NCBI GenBank assembly: GCA_017404025.1
Contig: JAFRDD010000147.1
Span: forward strand, 1-39,068
Reading direction: 5' to 3'
Source: Clostridia bacterium
Lineage (GTDB): Bacteria > Bacillota > Clostridia > TANB77 > CAG-508
DNA length: 39,068 nucleotides
Shown here: positions 7,881 to 15,139 of the stretch, piece by piece
Layout of the letters: every line of letters starts with the position of its first letter
How positions within the stretch are numbered: the stretch's first letter is position 1
Program-made: the position numbers and the translations under genes
Notes under the pieces: generated by a model
Seen by the model: the letters and a program-made list of their open reading frames with translations, nothing else
Database searches by the model: none
What the model was told of the DNA's origin: nothing

Positions 7881-9746
7881 ATGTTTAATATTGAAGAAGA
7901 ATTAAAAAAATTGCCACAGAAACCAGGTGTATATGTAATGAGAGATAAAAATGATACAATTATATATGTGGGAAAAGCAATTTCTTTGAAAAGAAGAGTA
8001 ACTTCATATTTTAGAAAAACAAATAAAACAGAACGTATAAAAAAAATGGTAAGTTTAATAGACCATTTTGAATATATTGTTGTTGACAATGAAGCAGAAG
8101 CATTAATTTTGGAATGTAATCTTATAAAAAAGAATAGACCTAAATTTAATGTTTTATTGAAAGACGACAAAACATATCCATATATAAAAATTGATGTGAA
8201 ATCAGATTTTCCAAATGTAATTATAACAAGAAGAATTGTAAATGATGGTTCTAAATACTTTGGACCTTATGCAAATCCAGGATCAGCTAAAGAAATGGTT
8301 AATTTTATAAAACAAAAATATAAAATTCGTCAATGCAAAAATTTTAAATCAACTACAAGAGCTTGTTTAAATTATCATATTAAGAGGTGTTTAGCTCCTT
8401 GTGTAGGACTTATTTCAAAAGAAGAATATAGAAAACAGATTAATGAGATTATAGATTTATTGGAAGGGAAAATCGATAAGATAATTAAGGAATTAAATAT
8501 CAAAATGATGGAGGCATCTAAAAATTTTGAGTATGAAAAAGCAGCAGAGTTAAGAGATAGAATTCAAGCGATAGAGAGAGTTTCTGAAAAACAAAAAGTT
8601 TCTAATATTTCTGAAAATGATATTGATGTAATAGGAATTTATAAATCAGAAATAGAAGTCTGTGTGGAAATATTTTTTGTAAGGGGAAGCAAGATGGTAG
8701 GAAGAGAACATTATTTTTATAGTGATTTGAAAGATATGGAAGACGAAGAAATTTTATCTGGTTTTATAAAACAATATTATTTTGACAATCCTAATATTCC
8801 GCATAAAATAATGTTAAGAGAAGAAATTGAAGAAAAACAGGCGATTGAGGAATATTTGTCCACAAAATCAGGAAGAAAAGTGGAATTGAAAAGTCCTAAA
8901 AAAGGTGAAAAGCTTAGATTTGTTGAAATGGCTGAAATGAATAGTAAAGTAACCTTAGAAAACAAAGAAAAAGATAAGAATGAAATATTACTGGAATTAA
9001 AAAATGTATTAAAAATGGAAAAATTACCAAGAAAAATTGAAACATACGATATTTCAAATATTTCAGGAGAGTTTACTGTTGCTGGAATGTGTGTGATGCA
9101 AGATGGAAGTATTAAGAAAAATTTATCAAGAAGATTTAAAATAAAAACAGTTTATGGACAAGATGATCCAAGATGTATGGAAGAAGTAATTACTAGAAGA
9201 TTAAAACATTCAATAGAAAATCCCAATGGCGGATTTGGAAATTTGCCAGATGCAATATTTGCAGATGGTGGTATTACTCAAATAAGAGCTATAAAAAAAG
9301 CAATTGCAAAAAGCAATTTAAGTATTCCGGTATTTGGAATGGTGAAAAATGATAAACATCAAACAAGAGCTTTGGTGAATGAAAATAGAGAGGAATTGCA
9401 AATATCACAAAAATTGATGCTTCTTATAACTAAATTTCAAGATACAGTACATGAAACAGCAATTACATATCATAGAAAATTAAGAGATAAGGAAATAACA
9501 AAATCAGAATTAGATGAAATTGAAGGAATTGGAAAAGTAAAAAAACAATCACTACTAAAGAAATTTGGAAGCGTAGAAAAAATAAAACAAGCAACAAAAG
9601 AACAACTTATGGAAGTTAGAGGAATAAATGAAAAACAAGCAAATGCAATAATGGAATTTTTTCAACAGGGACGGTCCTTTTTGAAAAAATATAAGAAATT
9701 TTCAACGGGGACGGTCCTTTTTGAAAAAATATTCATAAAAAAATAA
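7881..9746 (+). CDS. uvrC: Excinuclease ABC subunit UvrC with repeat-derived C-terminal tail
   Basis: UvrC makes both incisions around bulky DNA lesions with UvrAB. Visible domains: GIY-YIG nuclease (PGVYVM...IIYVGKAISLKRRV, residues ~15-40), the Cys-containing segment TTRACLNYHIKRCLAPC, a UVR motif around 205-235 (NFEYEKAAELRDRIQAIE), the RNase H-like 5' endonuclease (YDISNISGE, FADGG) and a tandem helix-hairpin-helix (EIEGIGKVKKQSLLKKF, VRGINEKQANAI). The family sequence ends near residue 593. The remaining 29 codons of the zero frame are two copies of the GGGACGGTCC repeat. Codon 598 there is CGG (9672-9674); a +1 shift would stop at UGA 9682-9684. The end at 9746 is the conventional reading. 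GAGAGG precedes the ATG. Confidence 0.96.
   Translation: MFNIEEELKKLPQKPGVYVMRDKNDTIIYVGKAISLKRRVTSYFRKTNKTERIKKMVSLIDHFEYIVVDNEAEALILECNLIKKNRPKFNVLLKDDKTYPYIKIDVKSDFPNVIITRRIVNDGSKYFGPYANPGSAKEMVNFIKQKYKIRQCKNFKSTTRACLNYHIKRCLAPCVGLISKEEYRKQINEIIDLLEGKIDKIIKELNIKMMEASKNFEYEKAAELRDRIQAIERVSEKQKVSNISENDIDVIGIYKSEIEVCVEIFFVRGSKMVGREHYFYSDLKDMEDEEILSGFIKQYYFDNPNIPHKIMLREEIEEKQAIEEYLSTKSGRKVELKSPKKGEKLRFVEMAEMNSKVTLENKEKDKNEILLELKNVLKMEKLPRKIETYDISNISGEFTVAGMCVMQDGSIKKNLSRRFKIKTVYGQDDPRCMEEVITRRLKHSIENPNGGFGNLPDAIFADGGITQIRAIKKAIAKSNLSIPVFGMVKNDKHQTRALVNENREELQISQKLMLLITKFQDTVHETAITYHRKLRDKEITKSELDEIEGIGKVKKQSLLKKFGSVEKIKQATKEQLMEVRGINEKQANAIMEFFQQGRSFLKKYKKFSTGTVLFEKIFIKK
9659..9727 (+). repeat. 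Two direct copies of the GGGACGGTCC repeat inside the uvrC 3' end
   Basis: Copies of 29 nt at 9659-9687 and 9699-9727 share TTTTCAAC-(A/G)-GGGACGGTCC and TTTTTGAAAA. They start just where UvrC homology ends, so the element has been read into the coding frame. Confidence 0.88.
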
Positions 9747-9786
9747 ATAATGCATATACATATAATATGAATGGAGGAAATATTGT

Positions 9787-9960
9787 ATGGAATATGTGAA
9801 ATTAAAAGATGAAGAATACTATGTTAAAGGGACAAGCCATATTATTAATAAAATAAAAAGGCATAAATTTATTTCAATGATTATTGCTGCTTTTATTGTT
9901 TTTTCAATATTGAATTTTGTTATGATTTATAAGTTTATGGAAATTTTACAAAATATTTAA
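9787..9960 (+). CDS. Small single-helix membrane protein, unknown
   Basis: A 57-aa gene beginning MEYVKLKDEEYYVKG. A charged, basic N-terminal half (KIKRHK) is followed by one hydrophobic helix (about residues 29-50, ISMIIAAFIVFSILNF), suggesting a cytoplasmic head with a C-terminal anchor. GGAGG (9773-9777) lies 9 nt before the ATG, so translation is credible. It follows uvrC on the same strand with only ~40 nt between. I do not recognise the family. Confidence 0.65.
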   Translation: MEYVKLKDEEYYVKGTSHIINKIKRHKFISMIIAAFIVFSILNFVMIYKFMEILQNI

Positions 9961-10091
9961 TTTTGGGTATATTATAAAAGGTAGATATGGAGTTGAAAGT
10001 TTTTTTGAATAAATTATAATCAAAATTATTTATATTGGCAAAAACCTTGGAAAATTTAATAAAATGTGATAAAATATATGCTATATTATAT

Positions 10092-10127
10092 AAGGAGGAT
10101 AGTAGTTTAACTACTTATAAGTTTATG
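10092..10127 (+). promoter_or_regulatory. Ribosome binding site with a hairpin-folded spacer
   Basis: AAGGAGG (10092-10098) lies 26 nt from the ATG at 10125, too far for normal initiation. AGTAGT (10101-10106) pairs with ACTACT (10110-10115) around a TTA loop. Folding this hairpin leaves 11 unpaired spacer nucleotides. No other in-frame start codon lies between the SD and this ATG. Confidence 0.55.
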
Positions 10128-10988
10128 AATATAGCAAATGAATGGAAAGAATATAAAATATTGGATATGGCTGATGGCCAAAAATTAGAAAAATGGGGAG
10201 AGGTTATTTTATCAAGACCAGATCCACAAATAATATGGAAAGACAAAAGTTTTCCTAAAAAATGGAATGAAATAAATGCAACTTACCACAGAAGTAAAAC
10301 AGGTGGCGGTTCATGGGAATTTAATAAAAAAGTGCCAAGTAGATGGCAAATTAAATATAAGAACTTAACTTTCAATATAAAGCCGATGGGATTTAAACAC
10401 ACTGGTTTATTTCCTGAACAAGCTGTTAACTGGGATTGGATGATTAATAAAATTAAATCTGAAAAAAGAGATATAAAAGTGTTGAATTTATTTGCTTATA
10501 CTGGAGGAGCAACTGTTGCTTGTTTATCAGCAGGAGCTTCTGTTTGCCATGTAGATAGTTCAAAAGGTATGACAACATGGGCTAAAGAAAATGTAGAATC
10601 ATCAGGGTTACAAGATAGACCAGTTAGATTCATTGTTGATGATGTTGTAAAATTTGTAAATCGTGAAATTAGAAGAGAAAATAAATATGATGCAATAATA
10701 ATGGATCCACCATCATATGGTAGAGGTGCAAAAGGGGAAGTATGGCAATTTGAAGAAAATATATATGATTTAGTAGAATTATGTTCTAAAGTGTTGTCTG
10801 ATAATCCATTATTTTTCTTGATAAATTCATATACAACAGGAATTTCAAGTAAAGTTTTAGAAGATATTTTAAGCTTAACTGTAAGCAAAAAATTTAAAGG
10901 AAAATTAGAATCTGGTGAAATAGGTTTGCCAATGGAAGGTTCAAAACTAGTTTTACCTTGTGGAATTTATGGAAGATGGGAGAAATAA
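10125..10988 (+). CDS. Class I SAM-dependent (rRNA-type) methyltransferase
   Basis: A 287-aa enzyme of the RlmI/RlmK-like methyltransferase group, probably modifying rRNA; the target base cannot be told from sequence. The N-terminal part (KLEKWGEVILSRPDPQIIW) is typical of Firmicute homologues. The AdoMet fold shows motif I VLNLFAYTGGATVA near 119, an acidic motif II (VCHVDSS), and motif IV DPPSYGRG near 193, resembling the DPP(S/T) of RlmI/RlmK. An in-frame TTG at 10035 would add 30 residues, but it has no ribosome site and the extension does not look like the family. I therefore chose ATG 10125, served by AAGGAGG across a hairpin spacer. It overlaps the next gene by one base. Confidence 0.85.
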   Translation: MNIANEWKEYKILDMADGQKLEKWGEVILSRPDPQIIWKDKSFPKKWNEINATYHRSKTGGGSWEFNKKVPSRWQIKYKNLTFNIKPMGFKHTGLFPEQAVNWDWMINKIKSEKRDIKVLNLFAYTGGATVACLSAGASVCHVDSSKGMTTWAKENVESSGLQDRPVRFIVDDVVKFVNREIRRENKYDAIIMDPPSYGRGAKGEVWQFEENIYDLVELCSKVLSDNPLFFLINSYTTGISSKVLEDILSLTVSKKFKGKLESGEIGLPMEGSKLVLPCGIYGRWEK

Positions 10989-11680
10989 TGGAAAATTTGA
11001 AAATATTATATGAAGATAATCATATTATTGTAGTAGAGAAAAAGCCTAATATTCCATCACAAGCAGATAAAACAGAAGATATAGATATGCTAACAATTGT
11101 AAAAGATTATATAAAAGAAAAGTATAATAAACCAGGAAATGTGTATTTGGGGTTAGTTCATAGACTTGACAGACCAGTAGGTGGTGTTATGGTATTTGCT
11201 AAAACTTCAAAGGCTGCGGGTAGGTTAAGTGAACAGGTGAGAGAAAAAATATTTAAAAAGAAATATTTAGCAGTTATAGATGGAAAATTTGATAAAAGAA
11301 GCGGAACGCTTGAAGATTATTTATATAAAGATGAAAGAAACAATATAAGCAAAGTAGTTAATAAGGAAAAGAAGAATGCTAAGTTTGCCAAATTAGATTA
11401 CGAAGTAATTACATATAATGAACAAAAAGATTTGAGTTTAGTAAAAATTAATTTACATACAGGAAGGCATCACCAAATAAGAGTGCAATTAGCAAATGCA
11501 GGTCATAGTATTTTTGGAGATCAAAAATATGGTAAAAGGGGAAAAGGAAAACAAATAGCATTATGGGCTTATGAACTTACAATAAATCATCCAATAACTA
11601 AAGAAGAGACTACTTTTACGGATTTTCCAGAATCTGTTGGTACATGGTGCATATTGAAGGATGTAGAAGATTTTAAGTGA
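10988..11680 (+). CDS. RluA-family pseudouridine synthase
   Basis: A 230-aa RNA pseudouridine synthase. The catalytic motif is GLVHRLDRPVGGVMVF, with Asp at residue 61. The other family blocks are LHTGRHHQIRVQLANAGHSI, FGDQKYG and LWAYELTINHP. There is no N-terminal S4 domain, so it is the short RluA/TruC/RluC-like form; the RNA target is unknown. I chose the ATG at 10988, in the TAATG overlap with the methyltransferase stop and with GGGAG upstream, over an in-frame ATG at 10958 inside that gene. Translational coupling of two RNA-modification enzymes is likely. Confidence 0.92.
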   Translation: MENLKILYEDNHIIVVEKKPNIPSQADKTEDIDMLTIVKDYIKEKYNKPGNVYLGLVHRLDRPVGGVMVFAKTSKAAGRLSEQVREKIFKKKYLAVIDGKFDKRSGTLEDYLYKDERNNISKVVNKEKKNAKFAKLDYEVITYNEQKDLSLVKINLHTGRHHQIRVQLANAGHSIFGDQKYGKRGKGKQIALWAYELTINHPITKEETTFTDFPESVGTWCILKDVEDFK

Positions 11681-11704
11681 TTTTAAATACAAAATTAGTT
11701 AATG

Positions 11705-11744
11705 AAAAAATGTTGAATTTTTTATAAAAGTTCGACATTTTTTT
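11705..11744 (+). terminator. Terminator after the RluA-family gene
   Basis: AAAAAATGTTGAA (11705-11717) pairs with TTCGACATTTTTT (11731-11743) with one G-U pair, followed by T. It separates the RNA-modification genes from agrB. Confidence 0.75.
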
Positions 11745-11884
11745 GCGTATTAAAATTAAAAAAATTTTATGAAACTATAATTAATACTTTTTCTATATTA
11801 AAATAATGCGTTTATAAACAAAAAGTCGAAAAATGTAAAATAAATGTTAAACTCACTTTAGCTGAAGACAAGCGAGGTGAGAAA

Positions 11885-12508
11885 ATGATAGATAATATCT
11901 GTATGTTTCTAACCAAAAAAATTAGAAAAGAAATGCCAGAAATTGATGATGAAAGAGCAGAAGTAATTAATTATGGATTACAAAATTTAATAGGTGAGTT
12001 TCCAAAAATATTTATTGTAATAGGAGTTGCCTGTGTTTTGGGAATTTTGAAAGAAACTTTGTTGTCGATACTAATTATAATGCCATACAGAATTTTTTCG
12101 GGAGGATTTCATCTAAAAACCCATATTGGATGTATAATTGGTACTACACTTTTTTATTGTGGTACAGCATTTATAGGAAAATATATTGTAATAGAAGAAT
12201 TTGTAAAATATAGTCTTATTGCGCTAACATGGATATTTGGAATGATTATGGTAAAATTATATGCACCTGCTGATACAGAAAATGTTCCTATTTTAAGAAA
12301 AAAAGATAGAAAACAAAAACAAATAATGTCGTTTTGCATTTTGACTGTGTTTTATATAGTAGCGTTATTAGTACCTAATAGCTATGTTGCGAATATTATT
12401 ATATTTGGCTATTTTATTCAAAGTATAACTATTACAAGAGTTGCTTATAAATTGACTAATAATAGATATGGGTATGAAGTATATAATACTTCTAATGAAT
12501 TAGGTTAA
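11885..12508 (+). CDS. agrB: AgrB-like autoinducer peptide-processing endopeptidase
   Basis: AgrB is an integral membrane cysteine protease that removes the C-terminal part of AgrD and forms the thiolactone ring of the quorum-sensing peptide. This 207-aa protein has the family signature YRIFSGGFHLKTHIGC, with His76 and Cys83 matching the catalytic His77/Cys84 of the staphylococcal enzyme. Five or six hydrophobic segments are visible (about 40-67, 83-100, 106-122, 145-163 and 168-185). GAGGTGAG precedes the ATG. agrD follows 65 nt downstream. A perfect TATAAT at 11776-11781 has no good -35, as expected of an activator-dependent promoter. Confidence 0.95.
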   Translation: MIDNICMFLTKKIRKEMPEIDDERAEVINYGLQNLIGEFPKIFIVIGVACVLGILKETLLSILIIMPYRIFSGGFHLKTHIGCIIGTTLFYCGTAFIGKYIVIEEFVKYSLIALTWIFGMIMVKLYAPADTENVPILRKKDRKQKQIMSFCILTVFYIVALLVPNSYVANIIIFGYFIQSITITRVAYKLTNNRYGYEVYNTSNELG

Positions 12509-12541
12509 TACAAAAATATAAAACCACTGTATTTTTGTATT
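12507..12541 (+). other. 12-bp hairpin between agrB and agrD
   Basis: AATACAAAAATA (12507-12518) is perfectly complementary to TATTTTTGTATT (12530-12541) around an 11-nt loop. It overlaps the agrB stop codon. With no following U-tract it is probably an mRNA processing or stability element that sets the agrB:agrD ratio. Confidence 0.6.
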
Positions 12542-12573
12542 ATATAAATTTTACAAAAGAAGGGGGATTAAAT

Positions 12574-12693
12574 ATGTTAAAATTTTTAACAAAAGTTGCT
12601 GAAAAATATGCTAGAAATACTAATACAGCTTGTGCAGGATTATGGGTTTTACATCAACCAAAAATGCCAGCTAGCTTAATAAAAAAAGATTAA
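12574..12693 (+). CDS. agrD: AgrD-like cyclic autoinducer peptide precursor
   Basis: A 39-aa precursor. The N-terminal 19 residues (MLKFLTKVAEKYARNTNTA) form an amphipathic basic helix of the membrane-targeting type. Cys20 begins the core CAGLWVL, and the C-terminal recognition tail HQPKMPASLIKKD matches clostridial AgrD tails (HQPxxPxSL). AgrB would cut before the tail and link the new carboxylate to Cys20. Six residues lie between Cys20 and His27, whereas the usual AgrD ring is five residues including Cys, so the mature ring may be seven residues or the cut may lie earlier. AGGGGG (12561-12566) precedes the ATG. Gene length explains why it is easily missed. Confidence 0.9.
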   Translation: MLKFLTKVAEKYARNTNTACAGLWVLHQPKMPASLIKKD

Positions 12694-12723
12694 TTTAGCA
12701 ACAAATCCTTAAAGAAAAGCACA

Positions 12724-12756
12724 TAAGTAAAAATAGTTCGACAATATTTTTACTTA
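12724..12756 (+). other. 12-bp hairpin downstream of agrD
   Basis: TAAGTAAAAATA (12724-12735) pairs perfectly with TATTTTTACTTA (12745-12756); the loop is GTTCGACAA. No U-tract follows. It lies between agrD and the main terminator. The loop contains the GTTCGACA octamer that also occurs at 11730 and 14907. Confidence 0.6.
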
Positions 12757-12774
12757 AAAACAATCCAAACTTAC

Positions 12775-12824
12775 TATACAACTAAAAAGAAGATGCAATT
12801 TTGCATCTTCTTTTTAGTTGTATA
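12775..12824. terminator. Strong bidirectional terminator between agrBD and agrAC
   Basis: A 24-bp near-perfect stem centred at 12799-12800: TATACAACTAAAAAGAAGA and onward on the left, mirrored on the right. The right arm contains CTTTTT and overlaps the last codons of agrC, so the agrC C terminus is encoded in the stem. Confidence 0.85.
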
Positions 12825-14166
12825 TTTCTAATTGTTGAATAAAATATTTATTGTTTTTATTTGTATATAAATTTAAGTTTTTATGTTTTTTAATGATTTT
12901 TCTTACTTCCCATAATCCAATACCTGAATGATTTTCTTTGCCTGAAACGCCTTTATCAAATAATTTTTCCATATCTATACCAATATCATTATAAGTATTT
13001 TCAATTAAAACTATTTGTCTATTATTTTTTTCTTCATATCTAAAAGAAATATTAACAATTTTTTCATCACATTCGGTAGATGCTTCAATTGCATTATCAA
13101 TAAGTATACCTAAAATTCTTGTAAATTCATAAATATTCATGTTTAATTTTGTAAAATCTAGTAAAAATGAAAAGTTGATTTTTACATTTTTATCTTCAGC
13201 TTTATAGTATTTATTTGTTAATAAATTATAAATACCAGGGTCATTTACTATAGTAGGATTTAGCATATATAAATTATTAGACACTTGGCAATCTTCTTGT
13301 AAGTTTGAATAATATGCTTTTAGTCCTTCTATATCATTTGTATGTATATAGCCACCAATTGTCATAACTATATTATCAAAATCATGTTTAAATCCTCTAA
13401 CACTATCATGTATTATTTGTAAAGTTTTATTATATTCTTCTGCACTATGTAATGCTTGAGTAGTTGTAAATAATTGATTTGATTTTAATAAAGTAAAATT
13501 ACTAATTATAAAATATGCTAATAATGAAATGAAAAGCAACAAACCAAAAGCAGGTGGTAAATTATCAATATAATAAAAAACTACTAAAATCTGTATACAT
13601 AAAACAGAAATCGCAGCAATAAAGTTGAAGATAATAATAATTTTGCTTTTTTTATCTAGATTTTCTAATATATTAATATATAGGTTTCGCTTTTTCAAAA
13701 TAAATAAAATTAACAGATTAATAATATATAAAATTGTTAAATATAATAATCTATATATTGGAATGGTTTCAGTTAGTTGAAAATTAATATGTAATATTTT
13801 CAAAAAAGGACCAAAGACTAACACACCAATTAAGCCGAAAATGATATATCCACAAATAATACCTATAATGGTTTTTGTAATATTTGATTTGAATATAAAT
13901 TTTGCAAGTATAAATAGAAAAATATAATTAATAAATACATTATAAGGATTAGGTATACAATATCTACTAAAAGTAAAGAAAAGAGTATTTATAAAAACAT
14001 AAATAACCTTCCTCAATTTACTAGAACTACTATTAGTAACAGTTAGGAAAAATTCCATCAACAAAAAATTTTCAACAAATCCAGCAAAGAAAAGTATAAT
14101 ATTAATTAACACCTCATTTGGTGTCGAAAAAGCAATCCATAAATTATTAAGAAATTCCATAAACAT
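12814..14166 (-). CDS. agrC: AgrC-like sensor histidine kinase
   Basis: A 450-aa receptor kinase for the cyclic autoinducer peptide. About six or seven hydrophobic segments fill residues 15-225, followed by a short dimerisation helix with the phosphoacceptor His261 in RGFKHDFDN. A GHKL ATPase domain follows with the N box ILGILIDNAIEAS (Asn358) and a short G box SGIGLWEVRKI near 414, the HATPase_c_5 type of AgrC. I chose the ATG at 14166, 6 nt after GGAGG; a second ATG two codons on is possible. It overlaps agrA by 20 nt, indicating coupled translation. It converges on agrBD instead of following it. Confidence 0.93.
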   Translation of the reverse strand: MFMEFLNNLWIAFSTPNEVLINIILFFAGFVENFLLMEFFLTVTNSSSSKLRKVIYVFINTLFFTFSRYCIPNPYNVFINYIFLFILAKFIFKSNITKTIIGIICGYIIFGLIGVLVFGPFLKILHINFQLTETIPIYRLLYLTILYIINLLILFILKKRNLYINILENLDKKSKIIIIFNFIAAISVLCIQILVVFYYIDNLPPAFGLLLFISLLAYFIISNFTLLKSNQLFTTTQALHSAEEYNKTLQIIHDSVRGFKHDFDNIVMTIGGYIHTNDIEGLKAYYSNLQEDCQVSNNLYMLNPTIVNDPGIYNLLTNKYYKAEDKNVKINFSFLLDFTKLNMNIYEFTRILGILIDNAIEASTECDEKIVNISFRYEEKNNRQIVLIENTYNDIGIDMEKLFDKGVSGKENHSGIGLWEVRKIIKKHKNLNLYTNKNNKYFIQQLEIYN

Positions 14167-14857
14167 TCAAAACCTCCATTAAACTTTTTTTATATTTAGG
14201 ACCAATTTCACAATAATTGCCATCATTGAAAGTAACAGTATTTGTAACGGGCTCTACATCTTTGATTTTATTGATATTTGCTATATAAGACTTGTGACAT
14301 CTTACAAAATTATTAGGTAAATTAAATTGAATTTTATTAAAAGAACTATAAGTATAATAATCTTGAGTTTCAGTTTTAAATACAATTTTCATTCCATCTC
14401 TTTTTATATAAAGAATTTCAGATGCATCAACAAGAGTATTTTTACTATCAATTTTTATGTATTTTTTAGGTAGACCATTAATGTCATCAAATAATCTTTT
14501 GATAGTATCTTCTAATCTATCATAAGTTATTGGCTTTGCTATATAATCAAAAGTTTTTACTTTATAAGCAACCATTGCATATTCTAAATGAGCAGTAGTA
14601 AATATTATGTATATATCTTTGTTTTTTTCTCTAACAATTTGAGCTATTTCTAATCCAGATTTGTTTGATTTTAAATTAATATCTAGAATTAAAACATCAG
14701 TTTTTGTTGATTCAACAAAATTTAGTAATTTATCTGTATTATTAGTTGTTAGTGCTACTTCAGCGTCAAATCCGTTTATGGCAAATATATTTTCTAGAGT
14801 TTTTGATAATTTATCCAAAATATTTACATTATCATCACATATAACAAAATTTATCAT
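14147..14857 (-). CDS. agrA: AgrA-like LytTR response regulator
   Basis: A 236-aa transcription factor. The receiver domain (1-~120) has the acidic pair Asp8-Asp9 (VICDDN), phosphoacceptor Asp59 (VLILDINLK) and Lys in FDYIAKPITYDRLE. A LytTR DNA-binding domain (~135-232) follows: YIKIDSKNTLVDASEILYIK and FVRCHKSYIANINKIKDVE. It should be phosphorylated by AgrC and activate agrBD and target genes. AGGAGGAAAAT lies directly before the ATG. It is the first gene of the agrA-agrC unit, driven by a strong predicted promoter at 14954-14982. Confidence 0.95.
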   Translation of the reverse strand: MINFVICDDNVNILDKLSKTLENIFAINGFDAEVALTTNNTDKLLNFVESTKTDVLILDINLKSNKSGLEIAQIVREKNKDIYIIFTTAHLEYAMVAYKVKTFDYIAKPITYDRLEDTIKRLFDDINGLPKKYIKIDSKNTLVDASEILYIKRDGMKIVFKTETQDYYTYSSFNKIQFNLPNNFVRCHKSYIANINKIKDVEPVTNTVTFNDGNYCEIGPKYKKSLMEVLNVYGIS

Positions 14858-14953
14858 ACAATTTTCCTCCTAAATTTAAGTTATTAAGCTAGATATAAAA
14901 AACAAGGTTCGACAAAATAATAAAAATTACCTTATTTTTCCAGCAACTATATC

Positions 14954-14982
14954 AATATAATCTATTTTTCTTTTGTTGTCAA
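14954..14982 (-). promoter_or_regulatory. Predicted sigma-A promoter of agrAC
   Basis: On the minus strand a perfect TTGACA (14982-14977), a 17-nt spacer and TATATT (14959-14954). The leader to agrA is about 90 nt and includes a GTTCGACA octamer at 14907-14914. Confidence 0.75.
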
Positions 14983-15034
14983 GAAAAAATTACAAAAATA
15001 GGAAACGGTAACACTTTTAGTATTACAAATAAAA

Positions 15035-15104
15035 ATGAATAGAATAAAATGTTCCAAATAATGGAAATTAAATATACAAAGTAATAATTTTTGATTCTAT
15101 TCAT
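15035..15104. repeat. 11-bp inverted repeat upstream of the deacetylase gene
   Basis: ATGAATAGAAT (15035-15045) and ATTCTATTCAT (15094-15104) are perfect reverse complements 48 nt apart. The right arm is itself part of ATTCTAT-TC-ATAGAAT. A regulator operator or RNA fold is possible; function is unknown. Confidence 0.5.
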
Positions 15105-15139
15105 AGAATTAAATTAATAATTTTATGGAGGAATTTATA

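Noticed and set aside
10035..10124. TTG start at 10035 for the methyltransferase
   Set aside because: No ribosome site upstream, and the extra 30 residues do not resemble the family N terminus; ATG 10125 fits better.
12507..12756. The two 12-bp hairpins around agrD as intrinsic terminators
   Set aside because: Neither is followed by a U-tract; the real terminator is the long stem at 12775-12824.
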